A stretch of DNA of 64,000 nucleotides, from the NCBI RefSeq assembly GCF_000820845.2, contig NZ_CBXV010000005.1:124001-188000 (forward strand). The letters are read 5' to 3'. Shown piece by piece: positions 28,053 to 35,906 of this stretch; positions within the stretch are counted from its first letter, which is position 1, and every line of letters begins with the position of its first letter. A model generated the notes under the pieces. The model was not told where the DNA came from. It searched no databases and saw only the letters and a program-made list of their open reading frames with translations. The position numbers and the translations under genes were made by a program. The stretch is from Pyrinomonas methylaliphatogenes (GTDB taxonomy: Bacteria > Acidobacteriota > Blastocatellia > Pyrinomonadales > Pyrinomonadaceae).

Positions 28053-28283
28053 GGAGCGAATGGCTGGCCGACCCCGGCTGGCTCCTCCCAAGTGAGCAGA
28101 AGGCTTCGCTCGAAACACCCGAAATTGGAACGGACGAGCCATCAGAACGGGTGTTGCTGGCCGCGTTTTCAAACCTCGTCCCATTTCCAACCGCGCGTGC
28201 TTCTGACGAATCGCGCTTTCGGCTCCTTGACCCACTGGCACCGGGTTTCTTGGTCTAGCCGGGGCAGGGCAGCCATTCGCTCC
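28053..28283. repeat. 231-bp element with 27-bp terminal inverted repeats
   Basis: The left arm 28053-28079 and right arm 28257-28283 are inverted copies matching at 24 of 27 positions, with the outer 13 bp perfect (GGAGCGAATGGCT). Inside, AACACCCG and CGGGTGTT (about 28114-28155) form a further inverted pair, and TTGGAACGGACGAG is loosely inverted near 28173-28190. The element exactly fills the gap between the sigma-factor stop and the anti-sigma start. It could be a MITE-like insertion or a structured intercistronic RNA. Confidence 0.7.
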
Positions 28284-28284
28284 G

Positions 28285-28923
28285 CTATGAGAAAGATCCC
28301 TCGAGGCGACGGCGCAGCTCCAACCTTCCGCGCGCCAACCTCGATTTGACGGTTCCGACGCTGATGCCGAGCGCTGCGGCGATCTCTTCGTAACTCAACC
28401 CTTCTATGTCGCGTAGGATGATGACTTCGCGGAATCGCTGGTTGAGCGCATGAAGAGCGTTGCGAAGCGCCCGTTCCCGTTCGTGCGCCAGCGCGACCTG
28501 CTCAGGGTTGTCGTTTGGATTCAACGAAGCGCGCGCTTCATTGAAGCCGTTTATGGAATCCAACGAGACCGTCTCGTCGCGGCCACGGCATCGCCACCAC
28601 CGGTGGCGGTTGCGCGCTTGATTGATCGCGATGCGATAAAGCCAAGTGCGCAAGCTCGATTCGCGGCGAAAGGCGGAGATGGCGCGATAGGCTTGCAGGA
28701 ATGTCTCTTGCGTCAAATCGCGCGCCTCCTCCGCATCCTCGACCAAGCGATAGAGCAGCGCATAGATCTCGTTCGCATGCTCGGCGACGAGCTTATCGAA
28801 GGCCGCCGCTTCGCCAGCGCGCAATCTTTCAATGAACTCCGCATCGTCGCGCGCCTCGGATGCGGCCGTGATCTGATCGAACTCGACCTGTCCGCCGAGG
28901 ACGATTGGGTCACCGACGCTCAC
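28285..28923 (-). CDS. ECF RNA polymerase sigma factor
   Basis: This 212-residue protein has sigma region 2 (about 30-105), with FDKLVAEHANEIYALLYRLVEDAEEARDLTQETFLQAYRAI. Region 4 (about 145-205) has NQRFREVIILRDIEGLSYEEIAAALGISVGTVKSRLARGR, a clear helix-turn-helix. The frame opens at GTG 28947, but GTG 28923 is preferred because GGAGGTG lies 5 nt upstream. It is partnered with the zinc-finger anti-sigma gene downstream, across a 231-bp inverted-repeat element. The inducing signal is unknown. Confidence 0.93.
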   Translation of the reverse strand: MSVGDPIVLGGQVEFDQITAASEARDDAEFIERLRAGEAAAFDKLVAEHANEIYALLYRLVEDAEEARDLTQETFLQAYRAISAFRRESSLRTWLYRIAINQARNRHRWWRCRGRDETVSLDSINGFNEARASLNPNDNPEQVALAHERERALRNALHALNQRFREVIILRDIEGLSYEEIAAALGISVGTVKSRLARGRLELRRRLEGSFS

Positions 28924-29277
28924 CGGCCACCTCCGAGAATAGGACACAAGCCGCGCGCCGACGCTTCATGTCCAGCCACCACATTAGACACCGATCGATT
29001 AGATTTTGTTCCCATGACTTGGCCGCGTTAGTTTCGCAAATCACCTTCTGGCAGGCCACGGTCTCGGACGTTTCCGCGCTGCGCAGCGTAGCATGCGCGT
29101 CGCCAGCGGTCAATTCGGCGAGCGCTCTTTTTCCGTCGCGAACCCGAACCTCCATCCGGGCGCACAGCCGACGCGCAACCTTTCGGTTCCTTGACATCTT
29201 TCGGAGCGCGCCGCTAGATTCATCTTCTCGTCCGCTGAAACTTATCGGCGCTATCTGAAATCTTCGGGGGAAGGGAA
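28924..29277. other. Divergent intergenic region with plus-strand promoter
   Basis: This 354-bp gap separates the ECF sigma gene (minus) from the TPR membrane protein gene (plus). Apart from the promoter at 29191-29220 and the GGGGGAAGGGAA Shine-Dalgarno before 29278, no RNA gene or repeat was recognised. The sigma-factor promoter must lie here too but no convincing boxes were found. Confidence 0.5.
29191..29220 (+). promoter_or_regulatory. Sigma-70 promoter upstream of the TPR membrane protein
   Basis: A perfect TTGACA (29191-29196) is followed after 18 bp by TAGATT (29215-29220). Transcription would start near 29227, about 50 nt before the GTG start at 29278. Confidence 0.65.
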
Positions 29278-30084
29278 GTGGCTCGATACAAACAGCGCGC
29301 GCGCGAACTCAAGCAGGATGCGTTTCGCGATGCGACAGTCAGTCTCTTCGAACGGCTGGGGGATTGGATCGCGGCAAGACGCCGCACAGTCATCTATGCC
29401 GTCGGCGCCATTGTCATACTTGTGCTCGTCGTCGGACTATGGGGATGGTGGAGCGCCAGACGCGCCGATGAGGCGCAAAAGGCGCTCGGCGAGGCGATCC
29501 GCATCGCCCAAGCGCCAATCGGAGATGTCCCGGCGGGCTACGCTGGGCCGAAGTTCGCCAACCGGCGTGAGCGCGCGCAGCGTGCCGCCGAGGAGTTTCA
29601 AAAGGTCGCGGCTCGATATGGCGAGCCTTATCGCGATAAAGCGCGTTATCTCGCCGCAGTGAACCTGTTAGAGGTCGATCGCGCGCGCGGCCTCGGCGAG
29701 CTCGAAGCGCTCAGCAAGAGCGGGAATGATGAGATCGCCGCTTGGGCGAAATTTGCGCTCGCCCAAGCGCGAGAGGCTGATGGTCAGTTGGATGCCGCGC
29801 TCGCGCTTTACCGCGAGTTGGCCGATGCAAGGAATCCGATCATCCCGCCGGATGACGCTAAATTGCGCATCGCCGAAATCCTCTACAAACAGGGCAAGCG
29901 ACAGGAAGCTTCCGACCTCCTCTTTCGTATGGTTGAAGCGGCGCGCACGGCGCGCGATCGCAATGGGAAACCCATAGCGCAATCGGATGCTGTGCGCGCC
30001 GCTGCCGAACGCCTGCAAGCGATAGACCCGGACCGCTATGCGCAGTTGCCGCCGGAACCTCCCGTCGAATTTCCGGTCTTCTGA
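29278..30084 (+). CDS. Membrane-anchored TPR protein (YfgM-like)
   Basis: This 268-residue protein has a basic N-terminal cytoplasmic segment and one transmembrane helix at about residues 39-58 (VIYAVGAIVILVLVVGLWGWW). A helical repeat region of TPR type follows, for example AAEEFQKVAARYGEPYRDKARYL and AKFALAQAREADGQLDAALALYREL. The layout resembles YfgM, the SecYEG-associated TPR protein, but no diagnostic motif confirms that role. GTG start at 29278 with GGGGGAAGGGAA upstream. The C-terminus is Pro-rich. Confidence 0.75.
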   Translation: MARYKQRARELKQDAFRDATVSLFERLGDWIAARRRTVIYAVGAIVILVLVVGLWGWWSARRADEAQKALGEAIRIAQAPIGDVPAGYAGPKFANRRERAQRAAEEFQKVAARYGEPYRDKARYLAAVNLLEVDRARGLGELEALSKSGNDEIAAWAKFALAQAREADGQLDAALALYRELADARNPIIPPDDAKLRIAEILYKQGKRQEASDLLFRMVEAARTARDRNGKPIAQSDAVRAAAERLQAIDPDRYAQLPPEPPVEFPVF

Positions 30085-30143
30085 AGGCGCGCATCGCTTC
30101 TGTGCGAAACGGGCTTTGAAACCGTGAGGTCGAGAGAGAACGG

Positions 30144-31331
30144 ATGGAGAATTTAACCCATACGCTCGTCGGTCTTGGCGTCGCCAAAGCTGGAGCGGAA
30201 AAGCTCTCTCCTTACGCGACGACGGTCTGTTTGATCGCGGCCAACGCTCCTGATCTAGATGTCGTCACCTCGTTCGGCGGTTGGTGCGCCTATCTACAAC
30301 ATCACCGTGGGATCACACATTCGATCATCGGAACGCTGACGCTCTCATCTCTGATCTCCGCCGCTTTTTGGCTTGCCGATCGCGCCGTCGCAAGCCTACG
30401 CCATCGGACGCCGCAGGCTTCCTTCGGCGGATTGTTGTTCGCTTCGTTGTTGGCGGGAGCTACGCATCCGTTGCTCGATTGGACCAATAACTACGGCGTG
30501 CGACCTTTTCTCCCCTTCAGCGGCAGGTGGTACTATGGCGATCTCGTCTTCATCGCCGATCCTTATCTATGGCTGCTTGTCGGCGGCGCGCTTTTTCTTT
30601 CGACCTCACGCGCCATTTGGCAAAAAGTCGGTTGGGCTTTGCTCGGAGCGAGCTTGACCTTGTTGATCTTCCTCGTCCCTTCGCGTAGCCGATTCGATCT
30701 GCCGACGGCCACGCGGGTCATCTGGGTCGTCGGGCTGCTCGCTCTGATCTGGGCGCGAAGCCTCGGGATAGGCGAGCGCTGGGGCAGTCGGCTGGCGCGC
30801 GGCGCGCTCTTCGGCATCGTCATTTATTGGCTGGGATTATCTGCCTTTCATGCCGTCGCATACCATAGGGCGCGTTCGATAGCGGATGAGCTGGCGCAAG
30901 CTCAAGGCGAGAGCGTCGCGCGGCTTGCCGCGATGCCGACGCTCGCCAATCCCATGCGCTGGCAGGTCGTCTTCGAGACCGACCGCGCATCGTACCGGTT
31001 CGATCTCGCTCTGATTGATGGGATGAAAGGCGATGGCGCGGTTCGCTATGAAAAACCGCGCGGCTTGGCTGCAGAGGTCCTAGCGCGCGCCGCAATTGCG
31101 GATCGCTGCGTCGCCGCGTTGCTCGGTTTCGCGCGTTTCCCTATCGCCCGCGTCGTCTTCGATTGCCCGAATGGCGTGGAAGTAAGATTGGCCGATTTGC
31201 GATATGCCGAGCCGAGGCCGGAAGCGCGCCGCGGTTTCTCGCTGGCAGTGACTTTGCCTTGTCAGCTTGGATCTTCCTCTGACCAATCGGACAAAGCCTC
31301 GTCGGCGACGACTTCGCTTTGCCGAAGATGA
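30144..31331 (+). CDS. YdjM/YbcI-family membrane-bound metal-dependent hydrolase
   Basis: This 395-residue multi-pass protein belongs to the PF04307 group. It starts MENLTHTLVGLGVAKAG, and the candidate metal ligands occur in NAPDLDVV, HHRGITHSIIG and AGATHPLLDWTNNYGVRPF. Five or more hydrophobic helices follow, then a soluble C-terminal domain of about 130 residues. YdjM in E. coli is LexA-regulated; whether that applies here is not visible. The last 20 residues are Ser/Thr-rich and weakly conserved. Confidence 0.8.
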   Translation: MENLTHTLVGLGVAKAGAEKLSPYATTVCLIAANAPDLDVVTSFGGWCAYLQHHRGITHSIIGTLTLSSLISAAFWLADRAVASLRHRTPQASFGGLLFASLLAGATHPLLDWTNNYGVRPFLPFSGRWYYGDLVFIADPYLWLLVGGALFLSTSRAIWQKVGWALLGASLTLLIFLVPSRSRFDLPTATRVIWVVGLLALIWARSLGIGERWGSRLARGALFGIVIYWLGLSAFHAVAYHRARSIADELAQAQGESVARLAAMPTLANPMRWQVVFETDRASYRFDLALIDGMKGDGAVRYEKPRGLAAEVLARAAIADRCVAALLGFARFPIARVVFDCPNGVEVRLADLRYAEPRPEARRGFSLAVTLPCQLGSSSDQSDKASSATTSLCRR

Positions 31332-31369
31332 TCGCCAGATCGGGTCATCGAACATCCGACTCGCGTCGC

Positions 31370-32407
31370 TCACTCTGCTCTCTTGCGCCGCGAAGTCGAA
31401 CGCTTCTTCGGCTCTTTCGCCGTCGAGCGTGTAGTTCGTTTGGCCTTCTTCGCGCCAGCGCCCGAGTCTTCGGCGGGGCTGAGGAACGCATCCCAGCGGT
31501 AGCGCACCTGAGCGGGCTCTTCCAGTTTGCGGAAGACGAGCGCAGTGACCGCTTCGGTTACCCAGTTGTGATAGAACTCACCGACGGAATGGAGATCGGC
31601 ATCCGGCGCCGGATTCATGAAGTCGATGGCGTAAGGCACTTCGTCGCGAATGGCGAACTCTACGGTGTTGATGTCATAGCCTAAGGCTCGGCAGAGCGTG
31701 CGCGCGTCGTTGGCGACACGTTCGGCCAGCTGCGGCGAGAGATAATCGGGGTCGTGCCTGTATTGCTCGCCAGACAGGTAAGGCTTGGTCGGATCATAGG
31801 GCATGATCATCACCTCTTCCTGTCCAATGCAGTAGCAGCGGACGAACTTTTCGAATTGGATGAATTCTTGAAGCACCATGCAGAGCGTTCCGGTCTGATC
31901 GTAGATGGAGATGAGCTCTTCCAGCGAGTTGACCCGCGAGACATGTTTCCATCCGCCGCCATCGAAAGGTTTAAGGATCGCCGGAAGTCCGACGTAATCG
32001 ACGATGCCCTGCCAATCCAACGGATATTCGAGATTGCGCAACGATTCGCTCGTGATGTCTTCAATGTAGGACTTTTGCGGCAGGAGTACAGTGCGCGGCA
32101 CAGCGACGCCCAATTGAGTCGCCAGCGAATAGTTGAAGAACTTGTCGTCGGCGGACCACCAGAAGGGATTGTTGATGACGATCGTGCCTGCGAGCGCGGC
32201 GCGTTTCATGAACGCACGGTAGAACGGCACTTCGTGTGAGATGCGGTCGATGATCAGATCATAACGGCGCGGCTCATCCGCCGCGCGCACGCCGCCGACT
32301 TTGATCATCTCGGCGACCACTTCCCCCCGACCGCGCTCATTGATGCGGGCGATCAACGCTTCGGGGAATGTCCGTTCGCGTCCGACTAGGAGACCAACTC
32401 TTTTCAT
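31370..32407 (-). CDS. ATP-grasp enzyme with basic C-terminal tail
   Basis: This 345-residue protein has an ATP-grasp fold of the RimK/glutathione-synthetase type. Relevant segments are GLPAILKPFDGGGWKHVSRVN (ATP-binding loop), MVLQEFIQFEKFVRCYCIG and EFAIRDEVPYAIDFMNPAPD (Mg2+ ligands). The last 40 residues are an unusual Lys/Arg/Ser/Thr-rich disordered tail, KKAKRTTRSTAKEPKKRST and on, like a histone H1 or nucleic-acid-binding tail. The substrate is unknown. It has its own near-consensus promoter and appears monocistronic. Confidence 0.82.
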   Translation of the reverse strand: MKRVGLLVGRERTFPEALIARINERGRGEVVAEMIKVGGVRAADEPRRYDLIIDRISHEVPFYRAFMKRAALAGTIVINNPFWWSADDKFFNYSLATQLGVAVPRTVLLPQKSYIEDITSESLRNLEYPLDWQGIVDYVGLPAILKPFDGGGWKHVSRVNSLEELISIYDQTGTLCMVLQEFIQFEKFVRCYCIGQEEVMIMPYDPTKPYLSGEQYRHDPDYLSPQLAERVANDARTLCRALGYDINTVEFAIRDEVPYAIDFMNPAPDADLHSVGEFYHNWVTEAVTALVFRKLEEPAQVRYRWDAFLSPAEDSGAGAKKAKRTTRSTAKEPKKRSTSRRKRAE

Positions 32408-32464
32408 CTTCTTTCAAAAGCCTATCTTGAAAATTTACCGCTCATCATCAGCGATAAAGGCGAC

Positions 32465-32493
32465 AATTTAAATGCCGTTCGCGCCTTTGTCAA
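32465..32493 (-). promoter_or_regulatory. Consensus sigma-70 promoter of the ATP-grasp gene
   Basis: Read on the minus strand: a perfect TTGACA (32488-32493), 17 bp, then TAAATT (32465-32470). Transcription would start near 32458, about 50 nt before the ATG at 32407. Confidence 0.7.
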
Positions 32494-32612
32494 TCTCGCG
32501 CTTCGGAAGGATATCCTGATGCGGGCTTGCAGGGGCGCTTTTCTCTTCAGCTTCGTGTTACAATCTCTATCATCACGCTCAATGAATGTGGGAATCTCTG
32601 AGGAGAAGATCG

Positions 32613-33407
32613 GTGATTCGAATGAAAGACCTTGTGGCGATCATCTTGGCGATCGCAACGGGCGCGTCCGCCTCTTTGGCCGCGAAGATCGATAAGGAGC
32701 CAACTGCCGAACAGATCGCCGAGACGGTGATCTTCGTCTACGGGACGCGCCAAGGGTTGGCGCAGGTCAGACGCACGGGGGTGGAACGCGGTCGCATCCT
32801 GCGCGTGCGCGAGGACGGACGTAACGAAGAGATAACCTATGAACGACGTTTCATTCGCGGTGAAAGCTCCGACAAAGACAAGGTGCGGCTCGATCAGAAG
32901 ATGCCAAACATGGAGTATGCGCTGGTCTACACGGGCGGACATGTTTGGGGACGAATCGGCGATACGTTCTTCACTCCGCGCCAAGAGGCGGTGGATGATT
33001 TCCTCATGGAGATGCATCACGATCTCGATGCGCTTCTGCGTTATAAGGAGAACGGTTCGACGCTCACTTATGTCGGCAAGGACAAGCAGAAGAACATCGA
33101 GATGTGGATACTGGATCTGACAGATAAGGAGAAGAATCGGACGCGCTACTACATCAGCACGAAATCGGGGCGTGTCCTCTGGCTCGAATACGAACGGCCG
33201 GGCGTCGGGCCGGGCAGCCCCGCGGTCAAATACAAGAAGGCGTTTCACGACTATCGCGTCGCGCAGAGCACGCTCGTCCCGTTCCGCACGGTGCTCTACG
33301 TCGATGGCGAGCGCAAAGAGGAGAAGCAGTTGCTAACGGTCACCTACGGGGTGAGGATCGAAGACGAGCTTTTCCAGACGCCGGAGACCGCAGCCTCCAC
33401 GCCCTAG
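32613..33407 (+). CDS. Secreted protein of unknown function (LolA-like size and layout)
   Basis: This 264-residue protein begins with a Sec signal (MKDLVAIILAIATGASASLAAK). The mature part is rich in beta-strands and aromatic residues: YALVYTGGHVWGRIGDTFFTP, TLTYVGKDKQKNIEMWIL and YYISTKSGRVLWLEYE. The pattern recalls outer-membrane lipoprotein-sorting (LolA/LolB-like) or DUF domains in which tyrosine-rich strands alternate, but no motif proves it. GTG 32613 is preferred because GAGGAG lies 8 nt upstream; ATG 32622 is the alternative. A TACAAT box at 32559-32564 may be its -10. Confidence 0.6.
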   Translation: MIRMKDLVAIILAIATGASASLAAKIDKEPTAEQIAETVIFVYGTRQGLAQVRRTGVERGRILRVREDGRNEEITYERRFIRGESSDKDKVRLDQKMPNMEYALVYTGGHVWGRIGDTFFTPRQEAVDDFLMEMHHDLDALLRYKENGSTLTYVGKDKQKNIEMWILDLTDKEKNRTRYYISTKSGRVLWLEYERPGVGPGSPAVKYKKAFHDYRVAQSTLVPFRTVLYVDGERKEEKQLLTVTYGVRIEDELFQTPETAASTP

Positions 33408-33485
33408 CGTTCGAAGCCTCACTTTCACTCTTGACGACGTGCGCAACTGGTCCGGCGTGACAACAACCGATGGCCATATAACGCC

Positions 33486-34190
33486 TCACTTCCCCTCTTG
33501 AGAGGCGCGCACCCGCTCCTTCAAACTGGGCAGAGCCTGATTCTGCGGGTTCACCTGCTCTAATCTTTCGATCGTCTTTTGCGCCTCTGCCGTCTCGCCT
33601 TTGCGTAAAAGGGCGATAGCGAGATTTTGCAGCGTCGGTTCATGGTTCGGATCGCGTTCGAGCGAGCGACGGAATTCGGCGATCGCCCGATCGATGTCCG
33701 GCGGGGTGCGGAAGAAGAACGTGAGCCCTAGATCCGTGCGCACGTTCACATCATCGGGGTTCTTCTTGAGCGCTTCGCTATACCACCTCTCCGCGATCTC
33801 GTACCGCCCGGCGTCGAAATTGAAATCGCCGAGGCGGACCAACGCCTTGTAATCATCGGGCCGGATCTTCCGCGCGCGTTCGAGGAATTCGATCGCTTGG
33901 TCATAGCGCCTGATCTGCGCGTAGAGTTCCGCCGCTTCCATCTGCGCTTCGAAATTATCCGGCTCGTTGCGCGCTTTTTGGATCGCGGCCATCACATCGC
34001 CCATCGGGTTCGGCATGCCGCCGAGATTGGAGTCGGTGGCATGTTGATCGACCGGTAGGCTCGCGCTGCTGGACGACGCAGAAGCAGGCGCTTGGGCGTA
34101 TCGTTGGTTTATCGTGTTGGCGAAGAAGAAACCGACGATGAAACCGAGCAATAGACCGATGATCGAAAACAGGATGTTCTCTTTGTTCAT
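33486..34190 (-). CDS. Membrane-anchored TPR protein of the cytochrome c biogenesis operon
   Basis: This 234-residue protein has an N-terminal transmembrane anchor (ILFSIIGLLLGFIVGFFFA), a Ser/Ala-rich linker and four to five TPRs (about 85-225), for example YDQAIEFLERARKIRPDD and YEIAERWYSEALKKNPDD. It comes 60 nt after ccsA and probably shares its transcript with resB-ccsA. TPR proteins such as CcmH/NrfG-like partners often accompany cytochrome c maturation. ATG 34190 is chosen because the TM segment follows directly; a TTG at 34253 overlapping the ccsA stop is the alternative. Confidence 0.75.
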   Translation of the reverse strand: MNKENILFSIIGLLLGFIVGFFFANTINQRYAQAPASASSSSASLPVDQHATDSNLGGMPNPMGDVMAAIQKARNEPDNFEAQMEAAELYAQIRRYDQAIEFLERARKIRPDDYKALVRLGDFNFDAGRYEIAERWYSEALKKNPDDVNVRTDLGLTFFFRTPPDIDRAIAEFRRSLERDPNHEPTLQNLAIALLRKGETAEAQKTIERLEQVNPQNQALPSLKERVRASQEGK

Positions 34191-34249
34191 GGCCGATGAT
34201 TTGGACGATCCTTCGCTCAGTGCGAGTGATCGCGAAACAGCTTCTCGCC

Positions 34250-35857
34250 TCAAGCGTAGGAGTGCAATCCGGGCAGCAAGTAGCTTACGCCTAAGTATGT
34301 GAAGACGATCAACAGGAATCCGATGATGGCGAAGTAGGCGGATCTACGCCCGGTCCAGCCGCGCGCAATGCGCGAGTGCAGATAAGCGGCATAAGTCAAC
34401 CAAGCGACGAATGCGCCCGTCTCTTTCGGATCCCATCCCCAGTAACGTCCCCACGATTCGTTGGCCCAGATGGCGCCCGTAACGAGCAGGACGGCCAGGA
34501 GCGCGAAAGTCATCCCAGCCGTCTTGTACATCAAACTGTCGAGCCGTTCGAGCGAAGGCAGCGCGGCGCGCAGCCGCTCGGTGCGGAAGCTGAAGAGTAT
34601 GACGAAGAAAGTCCCTGCCAACGCGGTGATCAACGCCGCCAATTCGACCGGGTTGCTCTTCAGGTTGAGTTGCAGCGCTTGTCCGTTCATCGCGATCCAC
34701 TGCGCCGCCACCTGTTGCAATTGAGCTTGGCTCATCGCGGCTGTTTGTTCCACGGTCGCGCCCGATTGTTTGAGCACCCACTCGCCGAATTGCGCATATT
34801 GACTCGCGTCGATGCGCGCGAGCACGTCACCGGTCGTCTTGAGCTGGACCATCAGCGCGACGACGGCGACGGCTTGGGTGACGAACGAAAGCTTCAGCAA
34901 ACGGTGGCCCCACAGGCGCGCGCGCGCGTCATCGCTCGCCAAGTATTTGCCGAATGTCGCGATCACGCCAAGCAGCAGCAGCGCCGAAACGATCAGAAGC
35001 GGACCGACGTAGGCGATATCGGCGCGCAACGGGAGCGAGATGTGCGTGCCTTCGGCGGTCGTGAAGATCGTCGAGGCGGTATATTTGCCCGTGAAGAAGA
35101 CGCCGAAGCGGCTGATCGAACCGAAGACGGCGAGCGCGAAGATGCTGGTCCAGATCGCCATCGCTTCAGTCTTCACGCCGTCTTTGAGCAAATATAGCAC
35201 GGCGATCGCAAAACAGACGAGCGCGACCCCGTAGCTCAGGGAAGCGAAACCGACATGGATCGGACGCCAGTAAGAATCGAGCACTGGCGGCAGATTGATG
35301 AAATCGTTGCCGATGAAGATGGCCAGCGTCAGGATGAGCGAAGTGAGCGGCAGGCTGAGCGCGGCGATGATCCTTCCTGACGAGCGATGGGCGAGCAGCA
35401 GCGCCGTCAGCGCCGCCCCGAAGGCGAAGGCGATGCTCAAGTCGTAGAGATTGGCGAACGGGATGTAGCGCCACACCCAAGGCATTTCGCCGCCATTTCG
35501 CAGGATGATCTCCATCTCGCGTTCGCGGGCGGCGATCCAACGCACGCCCCAACTCGAAAGGTTGAAGAACGCGCCGAGACTGGCGATCCATAATCCGGCC
35601 CTCTGCAGAAAGCGCGACGGCGCATAGATGTCCGTTAACAGAAAAGCTGCCGCCGTCACGTAGCAAGCGAGCGCGAGCAGGATGAGCGCGCCATCGGTCG
35701 GGAAGTGCGCCTTGCCCAGTTCGAGTCGGGCGAGCGCGACCAAAATGGCACCGGCGATCGGGAAGATCGCCAGTAGATACGATCGCCACGAAGATTCCGG
35801 AACTCGCTCCGCTGTCACGTTTGCGGGGATTGCGCTCTGTTTGATCACTTCGCTCAT
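34250..35857 (-). CDS. ccsA: Cytochrome c biogenesis protein CcsA (ResC)
   Basis: This 535-residue polytopic haem-handling protein belongs to the system II cytochrome c synthase. The haem-binding WWD domain is intact: WANESWGRYWGWDPKETGAFVAWLTYAAYLH near the C-terminus. Conserved periplasmic histidines are present (WRPIHVGFAS). With ResB/Ccs1 it exports haem and ligates it to apocytochromes. It lies 49 bp downstream of resB. The protein is longer than a minimal CcsA because of an inserted hydrophilic segment at about 360-410. Confidence 0.93.
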   Translation of the reverse strand: MSEVIKQSAIPANVTAERVPESSWRSYLLAIFPIAGAILVALARLELGKAHFPTDGALILLALACYVTAAAFLLTDIYAPSRFLQRAGLWIASLGAFFNLSSWGVRWIAAREREMEIILRNGGEMPWVWRYIPFANLYDLSIAFAFGAALTALLLAHRSSGRIIAALSLPLTSLILTLAIFIGNDFINLPPVLDSYWRPIHVGFASLSYGVALVCFAIAVLYLLKDGVKTEAMAIWTSIFALAVFGSISRFGVFFTGKYTASTIFTTAEGTHISLPLRADIAYVGPLLIVSALLLLGVIATFGKYLASDDARARLWGHRLLKLSFVTQAVAVVALMVQLKTTGDVLARIDASQYAQFGEWVLKQSGATVEQTAAMSQAQLQQVAAQWIAMNGQALQLNLKSNPVELAALITALAGTFFVILFSFRTERLRAALPSLERLDSLMYKTAGMTFALLAVLLVTGAIWANESWGRYWGWDPKETGAFVAWLTYAAYLHSRIARGWTGRRSAYFAIIGFLLIVFTYLGVSYLLPGLHSYA

Positions 35858-35906
35858 GGTCTTTGCCTCGCGATGGCTCTCCTCGCTGCGGAGAGGTTAA
35901 AGGGGT

